A stretch of 64,000 nucleotides of DNA from Daphnia carinata (GCF_022539665.2 NC_081339.1:4826017-4890016), one strand, 5' to 3'. Counted from the first letter of the stretch, positions 25,204 through 42,700 are shown. Translations and numbers: made by a program. Notes: generated by a model from the sequence alone, not told the origin.

Positions 25204-25599
25204 GCCGCTAGGCCATCTGTATGCCTATTGAAGCCACACACACACATGGCGGCTTCATCCTAGAGCGTACCTAGGTAGGGGCCTCTAGCTTTATTCTTTT
25301 CCCCCCAACTAGCCTCACCTATATGGATGGGTCTTGTGGCCCATCAAACGAGAGAGACGACGGTATATTGTGGAAGGACTCGCAGGTAAAAGATTCATAG
25401 TACGTCTCGGACTCTAGACCTGTCGGATGTGCCTTTCCCACCTGTCCTATTGTTTTTTTGTTCTTCGCTCCTCTTCAAATCGCTGCCAATCAGAAAGAAA
25501 AAAGTGTGACAACAAGGGATTGTTCGCTTCCTCGCTCCCCCCCTCCCCCATTGATCTGTTGAGTGATTTATCGGAGTTTGTTTTCTCGCAATTGATTCT
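22284..25599. other. Gene-poor stretch
   Basis: Just after gene 3, 22330-22461 (plus) is an exon-like segment after an acceptor GATTTAG, reading LEYATSNLFYIVTRF and ending in TAA after 43 codons; it is not assigned to a gene. The rest is AT-rich, with runs of A at 25165-25202 (38 bases) and a CACACACACA repeat near 25236. No other coding sequence was supported. Confidence 0.4.
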
Positions 25600-25847
25600 G
25601 TCTCGTTATCTCGACTCAAGCAAATCGTGAGGGTAAGTTTTTTTTGTTTGTTTTGTTTTACCCTGAAAAAAAAAAAAAATGTCCCGCAGTGTTGATGGCC
25701 TCATCCCCAAATGTTACCCCCCCCCCTTTTTTACCTGTTTTTCTACCGTTAGAAATTGTAATTTGTCTGAAAAAAAATTAAGGGTTCAGTATGCCCGTGA
25801 GCGTTGTAGGGAATCAATGCACAAATTTTTGTTGTTGATTTTCTCTA

Positions 25848-25883
<36 letters not shown>

Positions 25884-26317
25884 ACAGGAATTTCAATATT
25901 GAGGGTGTTTTTTTTCCAATATTGAGGTCAAATGTCTTCCTAGACGTTGTTTTTTTTTGTTTTTGGATTTTTTGTTTTAATGATTTGGGGAGTGGTATAG
26001 GGGAGTGTGGGTTTCTCTATATGGGCAGGTGGATTCCTAGCGACATGAAAATGATAGCTTCGCCTTGTCTTTCCCTACCTTATCAGCAATGGCTGTTATG
26101 TTTTTGTTTTGTTCTTCCCACAACTGATGGAGTAGTATCCAATTCAACTCTACACCGTAGCGCATACCTGAAATAACCTTGGCTAGGGAGATGAGCAAAA
26201 CTTTCGAATTTCGTCTGGCGCAGTCTAGCGCGCCATTTGAATATTAGTATACCTGTTAATGGCTTTCTCCTACAGGAAAAAGAAAAAGAAAATCCTTCGG
26301 CGGATCGCTAAAAGAAA
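25600..26317 (+). promoter_or_regulatory. Probable 5' UTR exon and intron of the UGT gene
   Basis: A strong donor (AGG|GTAAGT) at about 25632 and an acceptor with pyrimidines (TTCTCCTACAG) ending at 26275 could form a 5' UTR intron upstream of the ATG at 26318. The intron would contain a run of 28 T (25851-25878) and a long frame (25679-26176) that has no known domain. This is inference from splice signals only. Confidence 0.4.
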
Positions 26318-28020
26318 ATGACTTTTACTTTCCGTCTGAGTTTGCTGCTGCTCGTAGCCGCATGGAATTTCGAACCGGCCTCGGCGGCCAACATCCTCTT
26401 CTTATCGCCCATCACCTCCTACAGTCACACGCATTTCTTCTTTTACACGATCAAGGCATTAGCCAGCCGCGGACATACGATTACTCACTGGAATGGATTA
26501 AAGCCGAGGGAGGACATAAGAAACGTCACTCACTTGCACTCGGCCGGTATGCAGAAACTGAACAGCCGACACGACATCGGTTTCGACACCAACAACCCGC
26601 TCAAACTGTGGCTCAAACATCCCGAACGCATGGCCAACATTTGCAAAACGTGTTACAACGACCCCGTCTTTCATCAGCTGATTACGAGCAGAGAACAATT
26701 CGATTTGGTTGTCATCGAAGCGTTTATGAACGAGTGCATGCTGCCGCTGGTGCAACACTTCCGCGCGCCTTTCATCTATATGAGTGGACTACCGCCGCTA
26801 CCGTGGATGCTCGAGTCGACGTGCTCGCCCATGTCTATTCAAGAGTACCCGGTTCTCGTCACGGATTTCACCAGCGAAATGAACCTGGTCCAGCGCACCA
26901 TCAACATCGCAATCAGCACGATGATGGTTTACTTCAGAAATTGGTTTATACTGCCCAGGGTGGACGTCGAGGCCCGACACGCATGGATCAACTCCAGCGA
27001 GCCACTTCCCACTGTCAAAGAGATCGAAAATCGATTAAGCCTTTTCATTGGAAACAGCCAGCCAAGCATCACCTACCATTACTTCAAGTCATCGACCATC
27101 GTTGATGCTGGAGGGCTTCATTTGCGACCGCCCAAACCGCTACCAAAGGTAAGTTTTGTTTATAGTTTTAAACAAAAGAAATGTAAAACAAAAAGATCCT
27201 TTCAAGGACGTAGAGACTTTTGTGAATGAGTCTGGCGAAGCGGGATTCATCGTGCTGAGCTTCGGCTCCATCGTACACGGGTCTGGCATGCCGGAGGCGA
27301 CTAGGAAGATCTTCGTGGCCGCTTTCTCCCGTCTGCCGCAACGCGTTCTCTGGAAATGGGAGGACGAGTCGGGCATGACGGATCTTCCGCCCAATGTCCG
27401 ACTCTACACCTGGCTTCCTCCGCTAATTGACCTCCTGGCGCATCCGAAAATGCGTTTGTTAATGACCCACGGGGGACTTTACAGCAACCAAGAAACCGTA
27501 TGGAGCGGCGTACCACTAATCGGCTTCCCCGTTTTCGGGGACCAATCGAACTACGTCGCAAAGGCGGAAAAAGATGGCTACGCTATTAAATTGGACTGGA
27601 TGACGCTAACAGAAGATGTCCTCTACAATTCGATTCACGAAATCGTCACGAATCCAAAGTAGGGAGGCATTTGAAGGCGCAAGGCAAATTGACATTCATT
27701 AATCGTTTTGCCATTTGTTTAGGTACAAAGAGAACGTTCAAAAGTTGTCTAGTTTAATGAGAGAACAAATCGAAATGGATCGGCCACTTGAACGTGCTGT
27801 TCACGCTATCGAGCACGTCGCACGTCATCATGGTGCACCTCATTTACGTCCGGCTTCGTGCAGACTAAACATGTTGCAGCGTGAATCAATGGACGTGACG
27901 CTATTACTGGTGCTAATTATACTGGCTCTGGCTTACCTGGTTGTTTCTATCGTCCGTGTAACGGCGTCCGGAGTTTTGAAATGGGCCAGGACAGACCAAA
28001 TGGAGAAGAAAACCCAGTGA
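26318..28020 (+). CDS. UDP-glycosyltransferase (UGT family)
   Basis: Three exons: 26318-27148, 27207-27658 and 27723-28020, GT-AG introns, 526 residues, the normal length for animal UGTs. It transfers a sugar from a UDP-sugar to small lipophilic molecules in the endoplasmic reticulum lumen. Visible features: signal peptide (MTFTFRLSLLLLVAAW), the N-terminal acceptor domain with FLSPITSYSH, whose His is at the usual catalytic position, and the C-terminal nucleotide-sugar signature from LYTWLPPLIDLLAHP through THGGLYSNQE to FPVFGDQSNY. A single membrane anchor near the C-terminus (LLLVLIILALAYLVVSIV) is followed by a short tail ending KKTQ, which fits the KKxx ER-retrieval pattern. WLPP replaces the more common WLPQ. 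The exon 2 acceptor at 27206 was chosen because it restores the family junction LPK-DVETFV; an AG 11 bp upstream would break the frame. Sugar and acceptor are unknown. Confidence 0.93.
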
Positions 28021-30475
28021 ATTCTGAAAATGAATTGAACAAAAAAACAGGTTTTAACATTTTTTAAAAGATACGCTGACCAATCTATTATTTTAGTGGA
28101 ATTAAAACAATATTGTTAATCAAATATCGACCTGTAATATCCTAAACGTTGAAATTTCATCGCGATTTCTGTGTCTCTGTTTCTCTCATCATCCCACAAT
28201 TACCTAAAAATGACTTTTTTTTCCCCAAACTATGCCCTTTCGCCCTTAAAAAAAATACAAAACTTTGTGTGAATACGCTTGACAATATACGAGTACAATC
28301 TTTTTTTTTTTTGCTACAAAATTTTTTTTGTTTCTTTGTGTCCCCTCCCCCCTGCTGATTGTAGAGAAAGTCTTCGGCCTTTGTAACGTGAAAAGAAAAT
28401 GTGCGCCGCACAAGAAAAGAAAACGTTTACGATTTGCATATAGTAGACGTTCAAGTTTGGTATGCATTGTGTCGACTGCCTTGATCATAAAGCAGAAAAC
28501 CTTTTACGGTAACTTTTGATTATGCAGCGAAGATGGGACTAGTCAGACACACATTATAGGGCGCTCACGTTTTACAGCCATACAGCCAATTTCTACTGAA
28601 GAATGTTATTAGTAAAAAATACTAGGATTTTTACGAAGAATACCACATGGCATGAGCTGTGTTGCGTGATACAGCATGTGAGCCGACGTACTTGGGTAGG
28701 TAACCTGCTTCCTCAATTACAAAAGTGAACAGCCTCGTTTCGTAATTAACCACTGTACGAGTATATCGACCGTAAACTAGATGCTTACAATTTTATAATA
28801 CCCCCCTATAATATATGGTAGTTTCTTTTGCATCTTGACATGGCCATCTGTTGACTTGATAAAAAGAATAAGAAGTTGTTCAAGCCCATGTCTCATTCAT
28901 TTTTTTGGTTTCGTGGCCACTTTTATGACAAGGACCCACTCACTGTAGAATTCAATAGGGTACGAATAAATTTGTGCCTCTTGGTCTATCACCCTTGGCA
29001 TTTTCTTTAACTTCTGGCTGGTTACTGTAAATTACATACCATTTATTTCGTGAAAACCTGAGAACTCGTGTCTTACGTTTTTCACATAAAAAGTATAGCA
29101 ACGTGGTTTATCACTTGAACACATCAGATGTTCTTTCTCTTTCTTTTTTCTATGCAGGATAAGAGTAAAATCGAATTAAGGTGAATTGTTACCTTAGATA
29201 ATTTCAGGAAAGTTACGTTGCCCAAGGTAAATTTAATTACCCATAACCTTCCCCACTGCACGACTGCTTGAAATTCAATGAAATACGTCAGACAGTCGAC
29301 GTCCTTTCAACTTTCTAACAATTTTTTTTTCAAGGTTGCCAGTTTGTCTTGATGAAAACTTGCATATCCTTTCAACCCCCTCCTCCTGGTGCCAGAAAAT
29401 TATATAACCTTCATTATTAGGGAAGAGAAGAAAGAAAAGAAACTTATCCGTCAACAACAAGAAACCGTAACTTCGAAATAAAAGGAAAAAACTGACTGGG
29501 GTAAGAATAATTTTGATGGATATCCCCAGGCATGTTTAAGAAATTGCTTCAAGGAAAATATTTCACTACAGCTCATTCACTTTCATCACAGTGATCTGAC
29601 TGTAGTTTTCGACATGCCCTGGCCTTGCACATGCTTTTGTGGGTTCAGGTTATTGGCTAGAGATCAAAAAGGTAATACGGCGAAGAGGAAGCACATCCAT
29701 TTTCCCGTGACACGATATTACGTGTACAAGTTGGCCTTGAATCGTCTGTACGTTTCCTTCTGTAGGGTGTGTTATGCAACTTCTTTGTTTAACAGTTGAA
29801 CTATGTTCTCATCGACGAACCCATGTCATTTATCAAAACAGGTGACTTTCCCTTCTCATGACATGGGAAATACTATATTAAATTAGGCTTTATTGTTACA
29901 ACTGTTCTCATTTTGGGGTGGGGGGTGGACTGTAAACGACTCGTAAAAAATGGTTCCACGACAAACTTTTACTGATGGTCAATGAGGTCGTTCTTCTTGA
30001 GTGACATTAAACATCAAAGAAAAAGCAGGACAACTTAGAAATTGTTGGGGTAAACCCCTTGGATGGCCTGTTTTCAGATGTTCACTGAAAACTGTAATTG
30101 TAACATCGATTGAAGTTTTCTCTCGTGTCAAATTTATGATGTCGGTTTACTTTTGTCTTTTCGACTAGCTTTGCCTGGAAACTGTGTTCAAAGCAATTAC
30201 AGAATTTTTAGATTTGTGATTCTTGATGTGTTTATGATGTGTCATAAAACTATCAAACTTCTGTTTCTTAAAGGAGGGTGACACAGAGTACGTTTCCAAC
30301 AGTAGACTGTCTCTGTTGCCAAAGTGTTGTTGTCCAGAGTATTCCACAGCATCGGTTTTGCGACGTGCATTTTCTGAAATCACAGTTAAAATTCCCACAA
30401 CTAAATCTGTTTGTGATTCTTCACTGTATAAAAACGTAAGACAACTTTACCTAGGAAGAATTATCTGGAACGACG
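28021..30475. other. Intergenic stretch
   Basis: No gene was supported over about 2.4 kb. Small open frames here (for example 28149-28358, 29614-29799, 30165-30398) have no known similarity and lie in T- or A-rich sequence. Confidence 0.45.
30427..30433 (+). promoter_or_regulatory. Possible TATA box of the desaturase gene
   Basis: TATAAAA 49 bases before the proposed start codon at 30476. If used, the 5' UTR would be only about 20 bases. Support is positional only. Confidence 0.3.
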
Positions 30476-31753
30476 ATGTCTGTAAAAAGGTATTGAATTT
30501 AATCATTCAACCACTGAAATTCCAAACGTTTTCTTTTTTCATTCAAGTGTTACCACCACATCACACAAGACAGAAAATACTACAAGTTATTCTTCACTGG
30601 ACAACATCCTCTGGTGCAATGTCCTACTGGTTGCAGCAGCTCACATCACTGGTGTTTATGGATTCTACTTGGGCATTGCAGCTGCCAAATGGCAAACAGT
30701 TGTTTGGAGTGAGTTTATATTAACAAAGGATTCTATTTATACGTCATTTCATGTTATCGTTTTGTAGCTTCCTTCTTGGTATTTTTTGCTGGCTTCGGGA
30801 TCACAGCCGGAGCACATCGTTTATGGTCCCACAGATCGTACAGAGCAAAATGGCCTCTTCGATTGCTGGTGGCAGTTGGACAGACCATAGCATTGCAGGT
30901 TTCCTTGTTCTTACAAATGGTTTACTTAACTTTATGCAAAATTGTGATTGAGCTTTTTCATAGCATCATATTTATCACTGGGTACTTAATCACCGAATGC
31001 ACCATAAATATTCCGAGACGGATGCAGATCCATTCAACGTCCAACGTGGTTTCTTCTTTTCACATGTTGGATGGACTCTGTGTGAAGAGCATCCCGAAGT
31101 TACAAGACGCCGCAAGGCTATTGTGATGACTGATACTCAGGAAGACCCAATTGTTGTTTACCAACAAAAGTACTGAAATAGCTCAGCTGCAACTTAAAAT
31201 TTTTTATTCCTTACCAATCGTCTTTCTTTAGGTTGTATGTTCCATTGGCTTTCGTGTTAGGTGTCGTTGTTCCAGTTGTCATTCCCGTATATTTTTGGGG
31301 TGAATGTCAGCGAACTAGCTTCTTTCTTTCATTCGCTTTGCGATTCGTTGTTACCAGCAATGTTACTTGGATGATTAATAGCGTTTCTCACACATTACCT
31401 GGGGCCACCTGGGGCTCGCGTCCTTACGATAGGTGAGTTGTCGAAATCATTTAATTGTAAAATAATCGAACGCCATAAAATTTAGGGCAATTGGTTCGAC
31501 TGAAAATCGACTGGTAGCAGTCCTGGCGATAGGCGAAGGTTGGCATAATTATCACCACGTCTTTCCCTGGGATTACAAAGCTTCTGAACTTGGTGATTAC
31601 TCTACAAATTGGACTACGGCTCTGATTGATTGGTTTGCAGATATTGGCTGGGTGTCAGATAGGAAAACTGTTACGGAAAGAATACTGTGTAATCGCATAT
31701 TGCGAACAGGTGACGGTTCACATCCTGTCAGTTGCCATAATGGAAATTTGTAA
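30476..31753 (+). CDS. Acyl-CoA delta-9-type desaturase (SCD/desat1 family)
   Basis: Six exons: 30476-30489, 30548-30708, 30768-30898, 30964-31169, 31232-31432 and 31486-31753. All introns are GT-AG with matching phases, giving 326 residues, somewhat shorter than the usual 330-380. The enzyme puts a double bond into fatty acyl-CoA in the ER membrane with a di-iron centre. The metal-binding histidine boxes are all present: HRLWSH (exon 3), HRMHH (exon 4) and HNYHH (exon 6), plus NSVSH (exon 5). Conserved context is ITAGAHRLWSHRSY, KYSETDADP and GEGWHNYHHVFPWDY. The start is a 14-base first exon (MSVK); this short N-terminus is inferred from phase and is the least certain part. An AATAAA occurs at 31902. 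The precise regiochemistry cannot be told. Confidence 0.9.
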
Positions 31754-31901
31754 GGATTCTGTTAAATTTTTTTCTATAGCTTACTACTTAAGATCATAAC
31801 TTTATTTTTTAAAGTGAAATATAGTTGGTGCAATTGCCTATTCCTACTGGTGATGACATGACATATTTACATATTGTTACACTATGATTCCTTTCACAAG
31901 C

Positions 31902-31907
31902 GAATAA
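31902..31907 (+). terminator. Candidate polyadenylation signal of the desaturase gene
   Basis: AATAAA about 150 bases after the stop at 31753, before the convergent receptor gene whose stop is at 32020. Confidence 0.4.
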
Positions 31908-32019
31908 ATTACATGACTGTGCAGATTTTGACTAATTAATGTGTTCCACATTGCTACTTCAACTACACCAGGATAATTCTTTGGTTATGGTAGAGAGCAA
32001 AGAATTTGTTAATGTTAGT

Positions 32020-33426
32020 TCAATCAGAAAGCTCTGATGATTGGAACTGATAGAGTATGATCACATATGTTAAGGTAGTTCCGATCATCTGTGAAAATTA
32101 AAATTGCCAATGCAAATCATACGATGATATAAAGCTGACAAAATACCTTTGGTAGAAGTTCAAAATTGATGTCAAAGTAGCCCAGAGCTGATATTCGTGG
32201 CAAAGATTGCAATATATCCAGGGCTAAAAAGGAAACCTTCAGTGCATGTCAACAACAAGAAATCAACCTATCACATGGTTAAACAACTTGAACTATTCAA
32301 CCAACTTGATTTTGAAGATCCATTCCAAGACAGTTGATTTTGCGAAGCGAATTAGCTACGCTGGATGCCTGTTGTGAATGAAAACGGAAAAAAAGAATCA
32401 GAAAAATATGCATGGCGTACGAATCCATATTTGTACCTTTTGGAGAATTTCAGTTGGAATGCAAGTGATGAACCAAAGCATTGTTAATTTCCTCAACATG
32501 TTGGCTAGGGCGATTACCATTCTAAATCGGTTAGTGATTGTGACATTATTGACAAGGTAAAAGGAATTAACGATAAAGTCAACAACAAAATGTGTGACAG
32601 ATATCAAGAGGATCAATCCGAAGCATCCATTAATTCCATTCACTACTTCTCCGGCAAGAACTAAACTACACTTCCATCGTCGGAGATCTTCTTTTCTTAC
32701 TTTGCAGGTATGATCGATGTCTTGTTGGATTGCTTTGTAAAATAAAGAACTGAGCCAAGTAACGTAGCAATACCAAACCAGCGAGCTGATTGACAATATC
32801 TTGGAAAAGAAAACCAACAGGGTTAAAAATTTCCGCAATGTAGATTCTCGCTGAAAGTCCGGAAGGAGAACTACCAGGGCATGCAGTGTGGCACTAATTT
32901 CCTAACAAACGAATATTCTTAAATTTGAAAATTATATGTTTCTGTATTTTTAAAAAATACTTACCAACAGTAATATCACAACGGCGATAGATAATTTTTT
33001 ACGCAGCTGATTGTGATCAAGATGGCAAAAATTGGAATCGAAATTTACAATAAGACGCCACAAAAGTTGCCATTGGTTACGGGCAACGTAGAAGACAGTG
33101 GGCGACACAATGACCATAAAAAATACGTGATTGGCGTAATCTACCTCAATATTCCAGTTGTTCGTATCAGAAGATGAAATATTAAGTGCGTTTGTGTCAT
33201 TCTGAGGCAAAGATAGCTTCCAGGATATAACGGATGCGTTATCGAACTGTGCCCAAGTGCCCACCAATAACATTAAAAAACCATAGATACTAATGGCTTT
33301 GTGATTTTTGGGATTAAGATCGATTCCCAAAATTCGCATCCAAACAAAAATAGGCTGAAAACACCAAGAAATGTCACGGCGTGCCAACGCAACCGGGGTT
33401 ACTTTGCAGACGATGGATGGGGCCAT
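32020..33426 (-). CDS. Gustatory receptor, subfamily B, gene 1
   Basis: Minus strand, five exons: 33426-32965, 32901-32437, 32368-32302, 32223-32147 and 32088-32020, 379 residues. Seven-transmembrane chemoreceptor channel; the last exon carries the complete signature TYVIILYQF. The start (MAPSIV) is chosen by analogy with the two sister genes, which begin shortly before a conserved WCF(K/Q)PIF block; an in-frame Met 23 codons upstream exists. The third donor is unusual: the position used by the sisters (after LQNQ) reads GTTGGT, and phase only agrees if splicing occurs four bases later at G|GTTGAA, giving LQNQ-VALDIL. It converges with the desaturase gene 266 bp away. Confidence 0.85.
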
Positions 33427-33808
33427 AGTGATAACTGACTTGTTACAACTGACATCACGAAAAACACAGAAAACACGAGAGATGTTATCGTTCACGGAAG
33501 GACGTGTACGATGTAAGGATGTTTTTTCTGGAATTAGATGGAATATTTTTCTGATATGGAAAGAGGATACTTACATGATACCGATCTGACATTGCCACTT
33601 TGCTGTAATTTGTTAAAAGCTTGTATGGCGTCCGCCCTTATTAATTTAATAGATAGGTCACTGGGGGTATGGGAGAGTACACAGATATCCAGGTCATTCA
33701 AACGGCGATGGCTTCATTCTACAAAAATAAATGTAATGTGTTTACCCTCTTGTAGACACTTAGCGGCGAACTTGTTAATGCATCAAATTCGTGAAACATT
33801 ACCTTGGA

Positions 33809-35206
33809 TTAGTTATTTGTTTCAGAAGACTGGAACTGATAAAGCACAATAAGATACGTTAAAGTTGTCCCTGTCAACTAGAAAATGCAACCAAGATTAG
33901 AATTTTTCTTATTTAATGTTACCTTAGATGATTATAAACCTTTGGTATTAACCGAAGGTTAATGTCAAAACATCCTAGAGGTGAAATTTTCGGTAAATTC
34001 CGCACCGTATTCAACGCTAACAACGTGACCTTTACAGGAGGCGTGAGTTGCCATAAGTATGTTGTCATATACAGGTTACTGCAAATTCGATTGGAGGCAG
34101 AAACATACCTGGTTTTGCAAAGCACTATCAGCACTATCGATTTTGCCAAGTGCTGTAGCTACTTTCCTAGCCTAAGACAGAATGATGTGTAATTACTATG
34201 ACAGAATTGCTTTATCACGATTCCATTTGGCATACATTGTGGTACATGTTGGAGGGACTGTAGATGATGATCCAAAGCAGAAAGATCTTGGAAATCATGC
34301 CAACAATGGCGATTGTTTCAGGCACATTGGTCATCGAAATGCTGTTCACGAGGTAAAAGGATCGTGCAATAAATTCGATAAAAAAGTGGGTGATCGATTC
34401 CAGCAGAATCAGACCAAAATTTGTGTTTATCAGGTCGACTACATCACCGATCAATGACAAACTGCTCTTCCAATTACGGAGGTGTTTACGGTTCACCTTC
34501 TTCCAATTCCTCTGAACATCTAGTCGAATCTCTTCGTAGAGCAAACAAATCAGCCAGGTTGAAGAGCAAAACAGAATCATTGCACTGACTGGTACTAGTT
34601 TTGCAAACATGGCAACAACGGTCACGAATTTTTTATATGGCAATTGCATCGGGAAGTCTGGCAACGTGACTAGCAAGTTGTAGATTATTATACCGATTTC
34701 CTGATTAGTTTTTCGAGTTTAAATAAGAGAACAAGAATCATTTGCATAATTCATACCATCCCAATCGGAAGAAATCCAATCAATACAACTTTGCGTAGTT
34801 GTGCATGGTTGATTCTACGAGTGCAATCAAGCACGTTCATCAGCTCCCATAGACGCAGCCATCTACCCCGGGCCATGCAGAAAAAGGCTGGAGAGACAAT
34901 GGCCATGAGACAAAAGTGGTTCATATGGTCGATTCTGACATTCCAGCTATACGTGGCAGTCGATGTGTTTGAAGTTTTGTTAGGAGACAACACGGAGCGA
35001 TTTAAGAAGCTGATGTCAAAACTAGCCCATTGGCAAGTCAGTAATATTACAACACCATAAATATAACTGACTTTTCGATACTCATACCGGATGGATTCGA
35101 GTTCAATGCCTAAAATACGTATCCAACAGAAGAGAGGTTTGAAGCACCACAAAATGTCACGAATGGGAAACACAGTCGGGACGTGGACAACTTTGTTCCC
35201 GACCAT
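33809..35206 (-). CDS. Gustatory receptor, subfamily B, gene 2
   Basis: Minus strand, exons 35206-34757, 34700-34236, 34171-34109, 34029-33940 and 33877-33809; introns GT-AG, all phase 0; 378 residues. The family signature is TYLIVLYQF in the last exon, and the block LPKISPLGCFDINLRLIPK precedes it. The start at 35206 (MVGNKV) aligns with the other subfamily members; the frame is open 61 codons further upstream, but that stretch (with a CHCHR run) is not conserved. It lies 380 bp upstream of gene 1 on the same strand, so the two are a tandem pair. Ligand unknown. Confidence 0.88.
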
Positions 35207-35888
35207 CCTGGAATATGACTGAATGCAATACTGAAAAATCACCTGGACAACAGGTATGGTAGTCCTAATACAGTTCTTATGACGTTGGCAATCGCATTTC
35301 TCTCCACGTGTGGCGTGCAGACGATGACAATGACAATTGAGGGGGGTGGGAGGAAGTAACCAATGAAGGGCAAAGTGAATTGGGCACATTATGGATAATT
35401 GAAAGTCATCCTAGCAACAAAAGTTTTTGTCAATTGGTTTAACCTTTACCTTCTGTTTTTTGTTTTTTTTGCCCCTACCCCATACTACTATTCTATCGGG
35501 GTTTCCGGTCTTGTAACAGAAAAAACTGAGTAGTACACGCTTGGGGAGGAGTGAGGTAACATATAGTAGGGGTTATCAACGATTACATCGTCTAATTCCA
35601 AAGCGACCATCAGAGGAGGAGCAAGTTTTACAAACCATTCATGCCCTTTTCTTTGACACAGAGAGGTAGTACATTGGATTGTGAAGAAAAACAAAAGTAA
35701 TCGTGACATTGAAGACGAGGCCCCTTGTATTTGCGTAGCTATACAACTACAAAGAAGTGAACCGCAAACCAATTACGAAACATAACGAACGATTGAACTA
35801 TTGTATTGCTCGTTCCTATATTGGACTTGAGACCATTATTAAATATAGGCACTGTGCATTAGGTTTTTGTCTGTTTGTTATTTCCTCT
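35207..35888. other. Intergenic
   Basis: Spacer between the receptor start and the 3' end of Na+/K+-ATPase copy A. A 94-codon minus frame (35488-35772) has no known domain and overlaps the likely ATPase 3' UTR; it was not called. Confidence 0.5.
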
Positions 35889-39768
<3,880 letters not shown>

Positions 39769-42700
39769 TTTGGTTGGTGGTGAAATGTGTCGTTTTGTTT
39801 CAGAGCCAAAACAAAAAATCAACAGCCGACCCGACTGCTGATCCTACGCGCAAAACTGGCTGCTGTCTGAAGAGAGCGAACAAGCAAAAATCTAAAGTAG
39901 ACAAGGAATACGATAAGATTCGGCAACGTTCCGGGCTGTGTAAGCAGAAAAAAGAGACGCCGAATAAAAGAAAGGGCGTGGAGAGAGTGAATAAAAGAAG
40001 AAGAGATGTGGTTAACTGGATATTGACCCCACTGAGACGGCAAACCCCCTCCCACCACATCCATAAGTTGCTCCAGTTCAGCGTGTTTCAAACGTTCTAA
40101 TTGCTTCCGGTGAATCTCAAATCACACACTTGATTCGTCTCAAGGTCGTCACCATGCGGATAATACAACTTAATCGGTTATCGATAATTTGTGTTTGCAT
40201 TGATAGTGGTGTAACACTGAGGGGGACAAACACACGTGTGGAGTGGAAAAACCCCAAACACCATTCGAAACGGTTACGAAAATCGTAAAAATATAGCCGC
40301 TAGGTGCAATTTGCGTTTCAACGATGTTTCGTGCCTGGAACGAAAAAGAAAACCTGTCCAGCAGGCCAGCGCACTCAATAGCCCAGAGAGCGGGAATGCA
40401 AATGCACAGCAGCTTTCACGTTTCTTCCTTTTATTTATTTATTTTTTTCAATTCTGGCCCGCATAAAATCACGTTCATGTTATTGTAATGCGGCATTGTG
40501 AAAGGATCTTGTCCCGAGATGGAAAAAAAAAATTAATAAATCACGGCGTGTGAACGCCTTAATTACGTGCAATCCGCATGGATCGGCATGGCCGAACATT
40601 TCGTTCCTAGCGTGCTAACCTAAATTTTTTTTTGGAACATTTCTTGAGCAGGACTGGTACATATCTTCTTGGATATACCACATCCCGATGAAAATAAATA
40701 TTTTGACACACACACACACACTCGCTGAAAAAGGACTTTCTAACGAGCCAAGGTCTGCTGATGTTTCACATTTCTACTGCCTACCAGCCTGCTGGATATT
40801 TTTTGTTCACAGATTACGAAACTAGGTTATGGAGAATAAAAAAAACCCCGCTACATTAAGGCGGGGCTCTGTCCTTGCTGTGGTGCCAGGTACTGTGCGG
40901 GCCACAACCAAAACACACGGCCCATGCCCTGCAAACGATGCCCATAGCGCATGGAAAAAGGGTCAACCATTGGCTAATGCTTTTACACAACAACAAACAA
41001 ACAAGACACAAAGAAAAGGAAAGGACAGAAAAATAGAAAAGAAATGGCCTACCTGAACACTGGTGCAGAGGACCGACGGCGTCGTAGTGCCCCGATGTTA
41101 AACCCCGACGTTCTCGGTTGGAACAGGCCAGCCCTACTAAGCCGTGCCGCCCGTTCGACTCTCTAATTTATCCCCTTGGTTTCACCACCCGAAAACGGGA
41201 GACCCTGCCCTCTGGTCGGATACACCTAAGTCTCGAATCTACGCCCGCTTCAATCCGCACTGACAGACGACACAGTTCCCCTTTTCGTATTCTCGTTCTA
41301 GTCCCACAATAAGTGGGAGGAGCTGGCCGAGGTCCGGGAAAATATACATGGACGCAACAATCGGACGGATTGCCCATTCTCCCTTTGAAAATACATTAGG
41401 GAGCTTGAAAATTTGTTAAGTGGGAGACGATGATGGGATGGCGATGGGTGGACGGTGGCAGATGCCGGCCGAAATTGATCTAAAACGTTGCAACTGGCCA
41501 ATCACGCGGCCCTCCCGAACCCTCTCCATTTCTCCTATCTTTGCCATACGTTATTTTTCCTCGTTTATCTCGCTCATTCTCATCGTACACTATACAATTT
41601 TTTTAAATCAGGTGATTTTTTAAATCTTAGGTAGCGTGAAATAACGAAAACAAAAATGTGCCTCCCTTCCCGCCAGGACAACCTCGTTCTATCTCCCGAA
41701 AGTCTGTGGATTTTAAAGGGCCGAGGTCTTTTAAAAGAACGGAACAAAAAATAATTTAAAAAAAAAGGAGCAAAGACTAAAATAAAAAGAAAAAAAGAAC
41801 CTCGTCCCGCTGCCTCGAGAGGAAAATATGAAAATGAAGAAAGACGGGAAAAACAAAAACCAAAAATAGAAAACAAAAAGTCTGGCAGCAGCCGAAAAAA
41901 GAAATTGCGCCATCGCTTCCAAGTCTAACCAAAAAGATGACAGCACACGAATGACTAGCTTTTGTTTTGTTTGGGTTTTTCTTATTCCATTCCACCCTTT
42001 CAGTCATGTCAAAAGTTGTTGTAGGACAAGTTGGAGGCTATCTCGTTTTCTCGGACGAGGAAAGAAAAAACAATTGGGGACACGGCATTTTCTGAACAGA
42101 TTTGGTTTCGCTAGAAAAGAAATTAAAACTTTTCAAGGGACCAAAACTCGACAAAACAGGAGAGCGAAAAATGCTCCGATCGGACACCTTGATTAAGTCA
42201 GTGCCGTAGCGATAAAAGATTACCCAGCTACACGGCCTTTGTCCCGCTTTCTTCTAACCGTGCTCGTACCATGTTTAGACCTAAAAACAACACAACAAAA
42301 ACGAGTCTTTTCTTTTCCCCAAGGTACGCAAAAAAAGAAACAAAAGACCCATCGTTGGAGAACCAGAAGAAACCGATTCACGCATATACGGCGTGAGTGC
42401 CGTCTAGTCTCGTCCCGATTGAAAAAAAAAATCTCAACAAAAAGTAGACCGGTCGAATTTATTCGTTACCACGTCCGGGGCCAACTGCTAAAAAGACGAG
42501 AGTTCCCTCTCTCTCACTATGCCGGGAGGAACGAAGCGTCGGGTTGCGCAATATTCATGCTAACACATTCATTTTTCTTTCCTCTCTTCTCTCATCTACT
42601 TGATCCCAATTTTTCGTTTCGTTCTACTATTTGCTTTCCAGCGTTGGGTTACCTTGGCACTTTTGGGTTTAACGAATGGAAGCAAGGCAACCCAGCAACG

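Noticed and set aside
26362-27105. 247-codon frame overlapping the UGT first exon
   Set aside because: Out-of-frame shadow of the UGT coding sequence.
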